Of a stretch of 64,000 nucleotides of DNA, positions 31,907-40,994 are shown piece after piece (the stretch's first letter is position 1; each line of letters opens with the position of its first letter). The position numbers and the translations under genes are program-made. The DNA lies in assembly GCF_030812215.1 (NCBI RefSeq), contig NZ_JAUSSG010000008.1, positions 62,001 through 126,000 on the forward strand, in the 5' to 3' direction. The DNA comes from Variovorax boronicumulans (lineage in GTDB: Bacteria > Pseudomonadota > Gammaproteobacteria > Burkholderiales > Burkholderiaceae_C). Below the pieces are notes generated by a model that did not search any database, had not been told where the DNA came from, and saw nothing but the letters and a program-made list of their open reading frames with translations.

Positions 31907-31984
31907 GGGTCGAAAAAAGGGACGAAGGGGCGCGAAGCGGTGATTCAGAAGGAAGCTGGGGCGTGCCGGCAAGCAGATCGGGGT

Positions 31985-33412
31985 TCAGGCCGTGCGCGGC
32001 AGCTCGATGCGAAAACGTGCACCGGGTCCGCCAGGCTGCAGCGTGATGCGGCCCCCGTGGGCTGCAATGTACTCCTGCACGATGGAAAGTCCGATGCCGG
32101 TGCCTTTCACGGTGTGCTCGGGCTGACGTTCGCCGCGGAAGAACGGTTCGAAGATCCGGTCGCGATCCCCCTCGGCGATGCCCGGCCCGGCGTCGTTCAC
32201 GTCGATATGGACGGCATCGGGCGTGCCCGACACCGCGAGCGTGATGACACCGCCCGTGACCGAAAAGCGGATCGCGTTCGACAGCAGGTTGGCGATGGCC
32301 GTGCCGAGCTTGGTGCGGTCGACGGTGATCGCGATCGGCTCGCCCTCGGCGCGCACGCGAAGCCCGTGCGACTGCCATTGCAGCCGCTGGGCCTCGATCT
32401 GCTCCTCGATGAGCGGCAGCAGTTCGGTGCGTTCGCGGCGCAGTTCGCGCGCCTCGAAGGCGGCGGCGTTGAAGCGCAGCAGTGCCTCGATCTGGTTCTG
32501 CAGCGAGACGGTGTTCTGGTTCAGGATCTGCGCCACTTCGAGCTGCGCCGGGCTCAGCGGGCCCGTCACGCCGTCCTCGAGCAGCGAGACGCCTTCGCGC
32601 AGCGCGGCCAGCGGCGTCTTGAGTTCGTGCGACACATGGCGCAGGAACCGCGCCTTGTCGGCGTCCAGCTCGGTGAGCCGCAGCCGCAGCCATTCGAGCT
32701 GCTGCGACACCCGCCGCACGTCGGCCGGGCCGCGGATGTCGATCGGTTCGTCCAGCCGGTTCTGGCCGAGGCCGACGATCGCATGCTCCATGCGCTTGAA
32801 CGGACGCGCAAGCCAGATGCCGAAGGCCAGCGCCAGCACCACCGCCAGCACGCTCGCGGCCACCACTTCGCGCATCAGCCGGCGGCGCGCGTTCTCGATG
32901 CGCTTGGCAAGCGCATCGTTCTGCATCTCGATGAGGAACTGGGCCTGCTGCGCGAGGCTGGTGTTGAGCGTGTCGAGCTCGCGGAACTGCATGGCCATCG
33001 TGCTTTCGCGGGCGAGGGCGCTGTCGGCGCTGCCGCTCATCAGGCCTTCGATCACGCCCAGCTGCACGCGCCACGGCTCGATGCTCGCGGGCAAGAGGCC
33101 GTTCTTCTCGAGCCTCTCGAGCACCTGGTGCGATTCGCGCGCGGCCTCGTCGAAGCGGCGACGCAGCACCGCGTCGTTGAGCACCAGCGACTGGCGCCCG
33201 GCGCGTTCCATGGCCGCGCTGCGTTCGGCCAGCGACTGGGCCGCGCCCGACAGGCGCAGCGCGCGCGCCGCGGCGTCGCGGCTCTGGGTCATGAGCGCGT
33301 CGTACTGGAACACCGAGCGCAGCGCCACGCCCACCAGCAGCGCGGTGATCAGCAAAAAGGCAAACAGCAGGAGCTGCTGGAACGAGCCCCGGATCGACGG
33401 TCGCTTCGCCAT
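31985..33412 (-). CDS. glrK: Sensor histidine kinase, GlrK/QseE type
   Basis: A 475-residue membrane kinase with helices at about residues 13-32 and 183-205 flanking a roughly 150-residue periplasmic domain, then a HAMP-like linker, a HisKA domain with RFLRHVSHELKTPLAAL, and an ATPase domain with IANLLSNAIRFS, DAGPGI and GTGIGLSIVQ. It is the sensor of the lipoprotein/GlrR set that follows it. ATG 33412 shares one base with the miaB stop (TGATG), so the kinase is translationally coupled to miaB. Confidence 0.88.
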   Translation of the reverse strand: MAKRPSIRGSFQQLLLFAFLLITALLVGVALRSVFQYDALMTQSRDAAARALRLSGAAQSLAERSAAMERAGRQSLVLNDAVLRRRFDEAARESHQVLERLEKNGLLPASIEPWRVQLGVIEGLMSGSADSALARESTMAMQFRELDTLNTSLAQQAQFLIEMQNDALAKRIENARRRLMREVVAASVLAVVLALAFGIWLARPFKRMEHAIVGLGQNRLDEPIDIRGPADVRRVSQQLEWLRLRLTELDADKARFLRHVSHELKTPLAALREGVSLLEDGVTGPLSPAQLEVAQILNQNTVSLQNQIEALLRFNAAAFEARELRRERTELLPLIEEQIEAQRLQWQSHGLRVRAEGEPIAITVDRTKLGTAIANLLSNAIRFSVTGGVITLAVSGTPDAVHIDVNDAGPGIAEGDRDRIFEPFFRGERQPEHTVKGTGIGLSIVQEYIAAHGGRITLQPGGPGARFRIELPRTA

Positions 33413-34779
33413 CAGTGGGCGAGCGCCACGGCGGGCTGCTGCAGCACCGGCGACGATTCGCGCGTCACCACCTCGCCGCGCAGCGTGTAGGCCAGCGAGC
33501 GCGTGATGCGCAGGTCCGTCATCTGGCCGACCAGGCGTGCGTCGCCCTCGAAGTTCACGACGCGGTTGCAGGCCGTGCGGCCCATGAGTTCGTTCGCGTC
33601 CTTGCGGGAAGCGCCTTCGACCAGCACGCGCTGCGTGGTGCCCACCAGCGCATCGCCGAAGCGGCGCACGTTGCCGTCGATCACGCGCTGCAGCGTCTGC
33701 AGGCGCGCGAGCTTGACTTCGTGCGGCGTGTCGTCGTGCAGCGCGGCGGCCGGCGTGCCGGGGCGCGGGCTGAAGATGAAGCTGAAGCTGTTGTCGAACT
33801 GGCAGTCGTCGATGAGCTTCATCATCCTGGCGAAGTCTTCGTCGGTCTCGCCGGGGAAGCCGACGATGAAGTCGCTGGAGAGCGCGAGGTCGGGCCGGAT
33901 GGCGCGCAGCTTGCGCACCGTGCTCTTGTATTCCATGGCGGTGTAGCCGCGCTTCATGGCCATGAGGATGCGGTCGCTGCCGTGCTGCACCGGCAGGTGC
34001 AGGTGGCTCACGAGCTGCGGCACCTTGGCGTAGGCCTCGATGAGCCGCGGCGTGAACTCGTTCGGGTGGCTCGTGGTGTAGCGGATGCGCTCGATGCCGG
34101 GGATCTCGGCGACGTACTCGATCAGCAGCGCGAAGTCGGCGATTTCCGCGGTGTCGCCCATGCGGCCGCGGTACGCGTTCACGTTCTGGCCCAGCAGCGT
34201 GATCTCGCGCACGCCCTGGTCGGCGAGGCCGGCGATTTCCACCAGCACGTCGTCCAGCGGCCGGTTCACCTCCTCGCCGCGGGTGTAGGGCACCACGCAG
34301 TAGCTGCAGTACTTGGAGCAGCCTTCCATGATCGACACGAAGGCGGTCGCGCCTTCGACGCGCGCGGGCGGCAGGTGGTCGAACTTCTCGATCTCGGGGA
34401 AGCTGATGTCCACCTGCGGGCGGTCCAGCCGCTCGCGGTCGTTGAGCATCTCGGGCAGGCGGTGCAGCGTCTGCGGGCCGAACACGATGTCGACGTAAGG
34501 GGCGCGCGCGATGATGGCCGCGCCTTCCTGGCTGGCCACGCAGCCGCCCACGCCGATCTTCACGCCCTTGGCCTTCAGGTGCTTCACGCGGCCGAGGTCG
34601 GAGAACACCTTCTCCTGCGCCTTCTCGCGCACCGAGCAGGTGTTGAACAGGATGAGGTCGGCCTCGTCCACGTTCTGCGTCGGCTCGTAGCCCTGCGCGG
34701 CGTTCAGCACGTCGGCCATCTTGTCCGAGTCGTACTCGTTCATCTGGCAGCCGAAGGTCTTGATGAATACTTTTTTCAT
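33412..34779 (-). CDS. miaB: tRNA-2-methylthio-N6-dimethylallyladenosine synthase MiaB
   Basis: Radical-SAM methylthiotransferase that modifies i6A37 of tRNAs reading UNN codons. The 455-residue protein has the N-terminal MTTase cluster (KVFIKTFGCQMNEYDS with its Cys residues), the radical SAM motif in MEGCSKYCSYCVVPYTRGEE (CxxxCxxC) near residue 150, and a C-terminal TRAM domain ending near TLRGEVVTRE. Two hairpins lie just upstream at about 34796-34845. Downstream comes glrK, with a one-base overlap. Confidence 0.96.
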   Translation of the reverse strand: MKKVFIKTFGCQMNEYDSDKMADVLNAAQGYEPTQNVDEADLILFNTCSVREKAQEKVFSDLGRVKHLKAKGVKIGVGGCVASQEGAAIIARAPYVDIVFGPQTLHRLPEMLNDRERLDRPQVDISFPEIEKFDHLPPARVEGATAFVSIMEGCSKYCSYCVVPYTRGEEVNRPLDDVLVEIAGLADQGVREITLLGQNVNAYRGRMGDTAEIADFALLIEYVAEIPGIERIRYTTSHPNEFTPRLIEAYAKVPQLVSHLHLPVQHGSDRILMAMKRGYTAMEYKSTVRKLRAIRPDLALSSDFIVGFPGETDEDFARMMKLIDDCQFDNSFSFIFSPRPGTPAAALHDDTPHEVKLARLQTLQRVIDGNVRRFGDALVGTTQRVLVEGASRKDANELMGRTACNRVVNFEGDARLVGQMTDLRITRSLAYTLRGEVVTRESSPVLQQPAVALAH

Positions 34780-34795
34780 GGGGTGCTCTCTCGAT

Positions 34796-34815
34796 GCCCT
34801 CCGGGGATGGAGGGC
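34796..34815. promoter_or_regulatory. Hairpin upstream of miaB
   Basis: GCCCTCC (34796-34802) and GGAGGGC (34809-34815) form a 7-bp stem with a six-base loop, followed by a further GC-rich imperfect stem to about 34845. It lies between the exported-protein gene and miaB on the minus strand and could limit read-through. No T-run is seen on the minus strand. Confidence 0.4.
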
Positions 34816-34869
34816 GCGGCGGGCGCGGAAGGCCCGTGCCGCCTCTTTCTATTTGCCGATGTGCAGCGG

Positions 34870-35325
34870 TTACTGCGTATTGAGGGTGTCGTTCGTGGTG
34901 AACGGCCAGATGTTCAGGAGCGGCTTGCTCAGCGATTCGCGGCTGGCGACGGCTTCCTCGGGCGTGAGGATCCAGACTTCGCGCAGCAGGCCGGCGGCAT
35001 CGCGCGTGTAGTTCACCAGGTACTTCTGGCCAATGATCGCGCCGGGCATCACCAGCATGTTCTGCGGGCTGCGGATGCGGGCGCCGGCGCCCAGCCGGTC
35101 GGCCTTGCCGTCGAGTTCGACGTCGGGCGCATTGGTCACCATGAACTTGCCGCGCAGCGTGCCGATGGGAAAGTTGCGCCCGCCGTTCAGCGATTCGTTC
35201 TGGGTCTGCGGACGGGGAATTTCGTCCTGTGCGCTGGCTTGCAGCGAGAAAAGTCCGGCGCTTGCGGCGAGGGCGCACAGCGCGGTGAAAGTGAGGGCAT
35301 TCGTGGTTTTCTTGCAGCGGTTCAT
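34870..35325 (-). CDS. Exported protein of unknown function
   Basis: A 151-residue protein with a cleavable signal peptide (hydrophobic residues 10-28, then SLQASAQDE). The mature part includes NFPIGTLRGKFMVTNAPDVELDGKADRLGAGARIRSPQN, a small beta-rich domain that recurs in Burkholderiales exported proteins but has no assigned role, and ends with NIWPFTTND. It is probably periplasmic. ATG 35325 starts the signal peptide. It is upstream of miaB by 90 bases and diverges from the efflux genes. Confidence 0.7.
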   Translation of the reverse strand: MNRCKKTTNALTFTALCALAASAGLFSLQASAQDEIPRPQTQNESLNGGRNFPIGTLRGKFMVTNAPDVELDGKADRLGAGARIRSPQNMLVMPGAIIGQKYLVNYTRDAAGLLREVWILTPEEAVASRESLSKPLLNIWPFTTNDTLNTQ

Positions 35326-35425
35326 GGGGTATATCCAGAGGCTGTGGAGCGGCGATTTTAGCGAGGGGTGCGGCCCCCTCGCGCCGGCCACAGCAGGTTG
35401 AGCGCGGGCTTGTCGGTTGACCTGC

Positions 35426-35440
35426 TTTACATTTCTTTAC
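35426..35440 (+). promoter_or_regulatory. Ten-base-spaced direct repeat upstream of the RND operon
   Basis: TTTAC at 35426-35430 and again at 35436-35440, exactly ten bases apart. Direct half-sites one helical turn apart are typical of OmpR/PhoB-family response-regulator operators. It lies about 70 bases before the adaptor gene. The repeat is short, so this is tentative. Confidence 0.3.
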
Positions 35441-35510
35441 GGGAACCATGAACGCCGTGAGTCGGGCGCTGATTCAATAGCCAGTGTCAGCCCAAAGTGC
35501 ACAAGAACCC

Positions 35511-36755
35511 ATGAAGAAAAATGCTGCCATTGCCCTTGCGGGTGTGTTGATCGTAGCCGTCGCGGGCGGGTGGTGGAGCATGTCCGGAGACAAGGCCGGG
35601 GCAAAGAATGCGAAGACGGCCGCGGCCCCGGGGAACGGCGCCGCATCCGGCGGCGGCGCCCCCGCCCTGGTGACCCTGGCCACCGCCGAAAAGCAGGACG
35701 TGCCGGTCACGGTGCAGGTCAACGGCAGCGTGGTGTCCCTCAACAGCGTCGACCTGCGTCCGCAGGTCACCAACACCGTCAGCGCCGTGCATGTGAAGGA
35801 AGGCCAGTTCGTGAAGGCGGGCCAGCTGCTCTTCTCGCTGGACGACCGCAACGACCAGGCCAACCTCGCCCGGGCCCGCGCCCAGCAGCAAAAGGACGAG
35901 GCGACCCTGGCCGACCTCCAGCGCCAGTACAAGCGCAGCCAGGACCTGGTGGCGCAGAACTTCATCGCCAAGAGCGCGGCCGATGCCACGCTCTCGCAGC
36001 TCGAGGCGCAGCGCGCCGCCGTGGCGGCCGACCGCGCCGCCGTGCAGTCGGCGCAGGTGGCGCTGGGCTATGCGACCCTTCGCGCGCCGATTGCCGGGCG
36101 CATCGGCGCCGTCAACATCTACCCGGGCACGCTGGTGCAGCCGACGCTGTCGCTGGTCACCGTCACCCAGCTCGACCCGATCGCCGTGAGCTTTCCGGTG
36201 CCTGAAGGCAACCTGCAGGATCTGCTGGAAGCCGCGCGCAGCCGGGCGCCGGTCGAGGCGCTCGTCGCCGGCCGCAAGACGCCGCTCATCGGCGCGCTCG
36301 ATTTCGTCGACAACACGGTCGATCCGCAGATCGGCACCGTGCGCGCCAAGGCCGTGTTCGCCAACGCCGACCAGGGCCTCTGGCCGGGCCAGTTCGTCGG
36401 CACGCGCATCACCGTGCGCACGCTCAGCGGCGCCACGGTGGTGCCGGCCGCGGCGCTGATGATGCTGTCCGACGGCACCTCGCTCTACGTGGTCGATGCC
36501 GCCAAGACCGCCACCCGCCGCAAGGTGAAGACGCTGCACACCTTCGGCACCAAGGTGGCGGTGAGCGGCATCGAGCCGGGCGAGCAGGTGGTGATCGAGG
36601 GCAGCCAGAACGTGCGCCCGGGCGGCAAGGTGCGTGTCGATGCGAAGACGGGCGGGCCGGGCGCCGCGCCCAACGGCACCACGGGCGTGACGCCGGGTAG
36701 CGCCGCCTCGTCCGAAGGCACCGACATCAAGCCGCCGCAGCAGGAACGGGCATGA
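35511..36755 (+). CDS. RND efflux periplasmic adaptor (MdtA/AcrA-like)
   Basis: A 414-residue membrane-fusion protein. It has an N-terminal signal or anchor helix (AAIALAGVLIVAVAGGWW), then the lipoyl-like half VNGSVVSLNSVDLRPQVTNTVSAVHVKEGQFVKAGQLLF, a coiled-coil hairpin (about residues 110-170), the second lipoyl half GYATLRAPIAGRIGAVN, and beta-barrel and membrane-proximal domains. The closest general type is MdtA. ATG 35511 was chosen over a GTG at 35484 because it starts the signal sequence. The RND pump gene begins 61 bases downstream. No outer-membrane channel gene accompanies the pair. Confidence 0.92.
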   Translation: MKKNAAIALAGVLIVAVAGGWWSMSGDKAGAKNAKTAAAPGNGAASGGGAPALVTLATAEKQDVPVTVQVNGSVVSLNSVDLRPQVTNTVSAVHVKEGQFVKAGQLLFSLDDRNDQANLARARAQQQKDEATLADLQRQYKRSQDLVAQNFIAKSAADATLSQLEAQRAAVAADRAAVQSAQVALGYATLRAPIAGRIGAVNIYPGTLVQPTLSLVTVTQLDPIAVSFPVPEGNLQDLLEAARSRAPVEALVAGRKTPLIGALDFVDNTVDPQIGTVRAKAVFANADQGLWPGQFVGTRITVRTLSGATVVPAAALMMLSDGTSLYVVDAAKTATRRKVKTLHTFGTKVAVSGIEPGEQVVIEGSQNVRPGGKVRVDAKTGGPGAAPNGTTGVTPGSAASSEGTDIKPPQQERA

Positions 36756-36762
36756 GCGCCGC

Positions 36763-36778
36763 GCCGGGCCGCCCCAAG
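36763..36778. repeat. Short repeated motif in the RND operon spacer
   Basis: GCCGGGCCGCCCCAAG, identical to 63316-63331, in the 61-base spacer between the adaptor and pump genes. It is followed by a small AGCGCGAAGCGC hairpin-like stretch before the pump's Shine-Dalgarno region. Confidence 0.6.
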
Positions 36779-36816
36779 CAAGCTCGCACCGCAGCGCGAA
36801 GCGCGGAGGTCGTCCG

Positions 36817-39800
36817 ATGAACATCTCGGAGCTCTGCATCCGTCGTCCCGCGATGACGGTGCTGCTGTCTGCCGCGGTGGTGGTCATCGGCATCTTTGCG
36901 TACTTCAGCATCCCGGTGGCGGCGCTGCCCAGCTACAACACGCCGGTCATCAACGTCAACGCGCAGCTGCCGGGCGCGAGCCCGGACACCATGGCGAGTT
37001 CGGTCGCGCTGCCGCTCGAAAAGCAGTTCTCGACCATCCCCGGCCTGCAGACCATCAGCTCGGTCAACACCCAGGGCGTGACCTCGCTCACGCTCGAATT
37101 CGTGAGCAGCCGCGACATCGACGCCGCCGCGGTCGACGTGCAGGCCGCCTTGCTGCGCGCCCAGCGCCAGCTGCCGCAGGAGCTGACGCAGCTCCCCTCG
37201 TACCGCAAGGTGAACCCGGCCGATGCGCCGGTGCTGTTCATCGCGCTGATCTCGCCGTCGATGAACCCGGCCGAGCTCAACGACTACGCCGAGAACCTGA
37301 TCTCCCCCACGCTCTCGACCATCGACGGCGTGGCGCAGGTGGGCGTGTACGGCCGCAAGGCCTTCGCGGTGCGCATCAAGGCGAATGCCGACCTGCTCAA
37401 CGCCCGCAACATCACGCTCGACGAGCTTGCCAAGGCGGTGAATTCGGCCAACGCCAACACGCCCGTCGGCGTGCTCGACGGCCCGCGCCAGACGCTCACC
37501 ATCCAGGCCAATCGCCAGCTCGTGAAGGCGGCCGATTTCGCCAAGCTCATCGTCGGCCAGCGCAACGGCGCGCCGGTGCGGCTCGATGAAGTTGCGACCA
37601 TCGAGGACAGCTTCGAGTCGGTCAAAACCGCCAGCAGCTTCAACGGCCAGGACTCCATCTCGCTCGCCGTGCAGCGCCAGCCCAACGCCAACACCGTGCA
37701 GGTGGTGGACGCGGTGCGCGCGCTCATCCCGCGCTTCAAGGCGGAGCTGCCGCAGTCGGTCGAGATCCAGATGGTGAACGACCGCTCGCTCTCCATCCGC
37801 GAGGCGGTGCACGACGTGCAGCTCACGCTGCTGGGCACCATCGCGCTGGTGGTGCTGGTGATCTTCTTGTTCCTGCACCGGCTGGTGGCCACGCTGATCC
37901 CGGCGGCGACCATTCCGATCTCGCTGATCGGCGCGGTCGCACTGCTCTACGCCTTCGGCTATAGCCTGGACAACGTCTCGCTGCTGGGCATCACGCTGGC
38001 CGTGGGGCTGGTGGTGGACGACGCGATCGTGGTGCTCGAAAACATCATGCGCTACGTCGAGAAGGGCATGGAGCCCTTCGCGGCGGCGCTGCGCGGCGCG
38101 CGCGAGGTGGGCTTCACCATCGTGTCGATCTCGATCTCGCTGGTGGCCGTGTTCATCCCGATCTTCTTCATGCCTGGCGTCATCGGCCTCCTGTTCCACG
38201 AGTTCGCGGTGGTGGTGGCGCTGGCGGTGCTGGTGTCGGCCATCGTGTCGCTCACGCTGGTGCCGATGCTCGCGAGCCGGCTGCTCAAGCACGTGCCGCG
38301 CAAGGAAGGCGCGATCGACCACGAGGAAGAGCATCCGGAGCCCGGCACCGCCATCGGCCGGGCCTTCGAACGCGGCTACCGCTGGGTGCACAGCAACTAC
38401 ATGCGCACGCTCGACTGGACGCTGGCGCACCGCTGGGTGATGCTCACCGCCGCGGGCCTCACCTTCGTGGTCACCGCCTGGCTCTTCGTCACCATTCCCA
38501 AGGGCTTCTTCCCCGAGGAAGACATCGGCCAGATCCAGATCACCACCGAGGCGGCCGAAGACATTTCGTTCACCGCCATGAAGGCGCTGCAGGACCGCGT
38601 GGCCGCGACGCTCAAGGACGACCCGAGCGTGGACTACGTGAGCTCCTTCGTCGGCGTCGGCGGCCCGACCGCCACGCAGAATTCGGGGCGTCTTTTCGCC
38701 GTGCTCAAGCCGCGCAGCCAGCGCCCGCAGATGGCCAAGGTGCTCGAGTCGCTGCGCCAGCGCTTCCGCGAGATCCCGGGCATTGCCGTCTACATGCAGC
38801 CGGTGCAGAACCTGCGCCTGGGCGGCCGCCAGAGCAAGGCGCGCTTCCAGTACACGCTGCAGAGCGTGAACGCCGGCGAGATGGTGCCGTGGGCCACGAA
38901 GCTCATGGAGCGCATGCGCGCCGACCCCGCCTTCCGCGACGTGACCAGCGACTCGCAGAACCGGGGCCTGCAGGCCACGCTGGAGATCGACCGCGACAAG
39001 GCCGGCGTGCTCGGCGTGGCGGTGGGCGACCTGCGCACCGCGCTCTACAACGCCTACGGCGACCGGCAGATCGGCAGCATCTACGCCGCGAGCAACACCT
39101 ACCAGGTGATCCTCTCGGCCGCTGACAACGACCGCCAGTTCGAGGACGACGTCTCGCGCCTGTCGGTGCGCAGCACCTCGGGCAAGCTGGTGCCGCTGTC
39201 GGCCTTCTCGACCATCAACCGCACCGTGGGGCCGACCTCGGTCAACCACCAGGGCCAGCTGCAGGCGGTGACGGTGTCGTTCAACCTCGCGCCCGACGTG
39301 CCGCTGGGCAACGCGACCGCGAAGATCGACCAGTTCAAGGCCGAGCTGAACATGCCGCAGTCGATCATCACCACCTACGGCGGCGATGCGGCGGTGTTCC
39401 AGAGTTCGCAGTCGAGCCAGGCGGTGCTGCTGGTGCTCGCGGTGCTGGTCATCTACGTGCTCTTGGGCGTGCTGTACGAGAGCTACATCCACCCGCTGAC
39501 GATTCTGGCGGGGCTTCCTTCGGCGGCGGTGGGCGCGCTGCTGTCGCTCAAGATCTTCGGCTTCGACCTCACGCTGATCGCGACCATCGGCATCCTGCTC
39601 CTGATCGGCATCGTGAAGAAGAACGCGATCATGATGATCGACTTCGCCCTCGACGCGCAGCGCACCGAAGGCATGAAGCCGGTCGACGCAATCCGCGAAG
39701 CCTGCCGGCTGCGCTTCCGCCCGATTCTCATGACCACGCTGGCCGCGCTGATGGGTGCATTGCCGCTCGCATTGGGCCTGGGCGCCGGTGCCGAGCTGCG

Positions 39801-39984
39801 CCAGCCGCTGGGCGTGGCGGTGGTCGGCGGGCTGATCTTCTCGCAGGTGATCACGCTCTACATCACGCCCGCGATCTACCTCGCGCTCGACCGCTACAGC
39901 GGCACCGGGCCGATGGTCGAGTTGCCGGGCGAGGCGAAGAAAACCGAAGCGGGCGTGGCCGGAGACGCAACGGCGCACGCCTGA
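36817..39984 (+). CDS. RND-type multidrug efflux permease (MdtB/MdtC-like)
   Basis: A 1055-residue AcrB-superfamily pump of the inner membrane driven by proton flow. Twelve transmembrane segments and two large periplasmic loops are evident; the proton-relay Asp pair is in GLVVDDAIVVLENI near residue 400, and the N-terminus reads NISELCIRRPAMTVLLS, typical of MdtB/MdtC-type pumps. Substrates cannot be told. It follows its adaptor after a spacer carrying a repeated motif, and no TolC-like gene follows, so a distant outer-membrane channel must be used. Confidence 0.95.
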   Translation: MNISELCIRRPAMTVLLSAAVVVIGIFAYFSIPVAALPSYNTPVINVNAQLPGASPDTMASSVALPLEKQFSTIPGLQTISSVNTQGVTSLTLEFVSSRDIDAAAVDVQAALLRAQRQLPQELTQLPSYRKVNPADAPVLFIALISPSMNPAELNDYAENLISPTLSTIDGVAQVGVYGRKAFAVRIKANADLLNARNITLDELAKAVNSANANTPVGVLDGPRQTLTIQANRQLVKAADFAKLIVGQRNGAPVRLDEVATIEDSFESVKTASSFNGQDSISLAVQRQPNANTVQVVDAVRALIPRFKAELPQSVEIQMVNDRSLSIREAVHDVQLTLLGTIALVVLVIFLFLHRLVATLIPAATIPISLIGAVALLYAFGYSLDNVSLLGITLAVGLVVDDAIVVLENIMRYVEKGMEPFAAALRGAREVGFTIVSISISLVAVFIPIFFMPGVIGLLFHEFAVVVALAVLVSAIVSLTLVPMLASRLLKHVPRKEGAIDHEEEHPEPGTAIGRAFERGYRWVHSNYMRTLDWTLAHRWVMLTAAGLTFVVTAWLFVTIPKGFFPEEDIGQIQITTEAAEDISFTAMKALQDRVAATLKDDPSVDYVSSFVGVGGPTATQNSGRLFAVLKPRSQRPQMAKVLESLRQRFREIPGIAVYMQPVQNLRLGGRQSKARFQYTLQSVNAGEMVPWATKLMERMRADPAFRDVTSDSQNRGLQATLEIDRDKAGVLGVAVGDLRTALYNAYGDRQIGSIYAASNTYQVILSAADNDRQFEDDVSRLSVRSTSGKLVPLSAFSTINRTVGPTSVNHQGQLQAVTVSFNLAPDVPLGNATAKIDQFKAELNMPQSIITTYGGDAAVFQSSQSSQAVLLVLAVLVIYVLLGVLYESYIHPLTILAGLPSAAVGALLSLKIFGFDLTLIATIGILLLIGIVKKNAIMMIDFALDAQRTEGMKPVDAIREACRLRFRPILMTTLAALMGALPLALGLGAGAELRQPLGVAVVGGLIFSQVITLYITPAIYLALDRYSGTGPMVELPGEAKKTEAGVAGDATAHA

Positions 39985-40006
39985 ACTGAGGCAGCCCCCT
40001 TCGGCA

Positions 40007-40282
40007 TCAAAGATGGCGCGCGGCCATCAGCGCCAGCCATCCGGCGAGAAAGGCGATCTGCAACCCTCCGAAGCGCCACACCACGCCCATGGTGATGGCC
40101 ACGGGCAGGAGCAAGGTCGGCGCGATGCAGATCTGGATCAACAGATAGGCCCCCATCAAGCTGGGGCCGGCGTTCGACAAGGCGACCTCGGCCGCCGGCC
40201 AACGCGACAGCCATTGGGCAGCGCCCAGGCCCGACAGGCGGATCGCGATCGTGACCAGGGCCATGACGAGGATGGCGTTCAT
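40007..40282 (-). CDS. azlD: AzlD-family branched-chain amino acid exporter small subunit
   Basis: A 91-residue membrane protein with three to four hydrophobic segments and the AzlD pattern (MALVTIAIRLSGLGAAQW at the start, GAYLLIQICIAPTLLLPVAI in the middle). AzlD works with AzlC (BrnE/BrnF type) to export branched-chain or related amino acids. Its ATG overlaps the azlC stop as ATGA, so the two are coupled. It is the last gene of the Crp/oxygenase/Azl cluster. Confidence 0.85.
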   Translation of the reverse strand: MNAILVMALVTIAIRLSGLGAAQWLSRWPAAEVALSNAGPSLMGAYLLIQICIAPTLLLPVAITMGVVWRFGGLQIAFLAGWLALMAARHL

Positions 40283-40986
40283 GCCTCGCCTTTCCTATGG
40301 AGCCACAGCGTGGCCGCCATGCCGGCCAGGCCCGCCACCAGCACCGCCGCGGCCTGTTGATCGGTTCGCCACCAGTAAGCCAGGCCGACCACCGCGCCGA
40401 TGGCGACAGGCGCCAGCTGGTGAGGATTTCTTCGCAGGCCGACAGGCAGCAGCAGCGCCATCGAGAGCGGAACCAGCGCATCCATGCCAAAGCGATACAG
40501 CATCTGCTGCGTGAAAACGGCGCCGAACTGGTATCCGGCGATGCAGCCGGCCGTCCACGCCAGGGTCAGCGCGGAGGCGTTGCCCAGGATGAAATTGACG
40601 TTGATCGGGCCGCGCTGGGCGGCGATGTGGCATGCCGTCCAGCTGCTGTCGGTCACCATGGCCGCCGCCAGCCACACCCGCCATTTGCCGGAATTCTTCA
40701 GGTAAGGCCAAAGCGAGGCGGTAAAAATAAGATGCTTTGCATTGAGGCCGACGGTCAATGCAATCAGCGCGCCAATATGGGCGGAATTGTTGAATTCGAG
40801 CGCGGCCAATTGGGCGGTGGCGGCATTGATGCTCAAGGCGGCGAAAACCAATTCGCCCAGGGACCAATCGGCATTGTTGCTGGCAACGCCGACAATAAGG
40901 CCGAATACCAATACCTTGGGAATGAAAGGCAGCGCCGCAATCCATCCATGCGAAATTCCCATGGGTGCGGACAGGGACTTTTCCAT
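40279..40986 (-). CDS. azlC: AzlC-family branched-chain amino acid exporter large subunit
   Basis: A 235-residue membrane protein with about seven helices. AzlC features seen are FIPKVLVFGLIVGVASNNAD near residue 20, the NAATAQLAALEF stretch near 55, and NAKHLIFTASLWPYL near 82. The pair with AzlD forms an amino acid exporter. It begins eight bases after the stop of the 2OG-Fe(II) oxygenase gene, which suggests the exporter handles a product or substrate of that enzyme. Codon use is more A+T-rich at the 5' end than in neighbouring genes. Confidence 0.88.
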   Translation of the reverse strand: MEKSLSAPMGISHGWIAALPFIPKVLVFGLIVGVASNNADWSLGELVFAALSINAATAQLAALEFNNSAHIGALIALTVGLNAKHLIFTASLWPYLKNSGKWRVWLAAAMVTDSSWTACHIAAQRGPINVNFILGNASALTLAWTAGCIAGYQFGAVFTQQMLYRFGMDALVPLSMALLLPVGLRRNPHQLAPVAIGAVVGLAYWWRTDQQAAAVLVAGLAGMAATLWLHRKGEA

Positions 40987-40994
40987 CGAAACCC

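Noticed and set aside
36727..39978. A 1083-codon open frame on the minus strand
   Set aside because: It is antisense to the RND pump gene, rich in Arg/His/Asp/Val, with no domain; a shadow frame.
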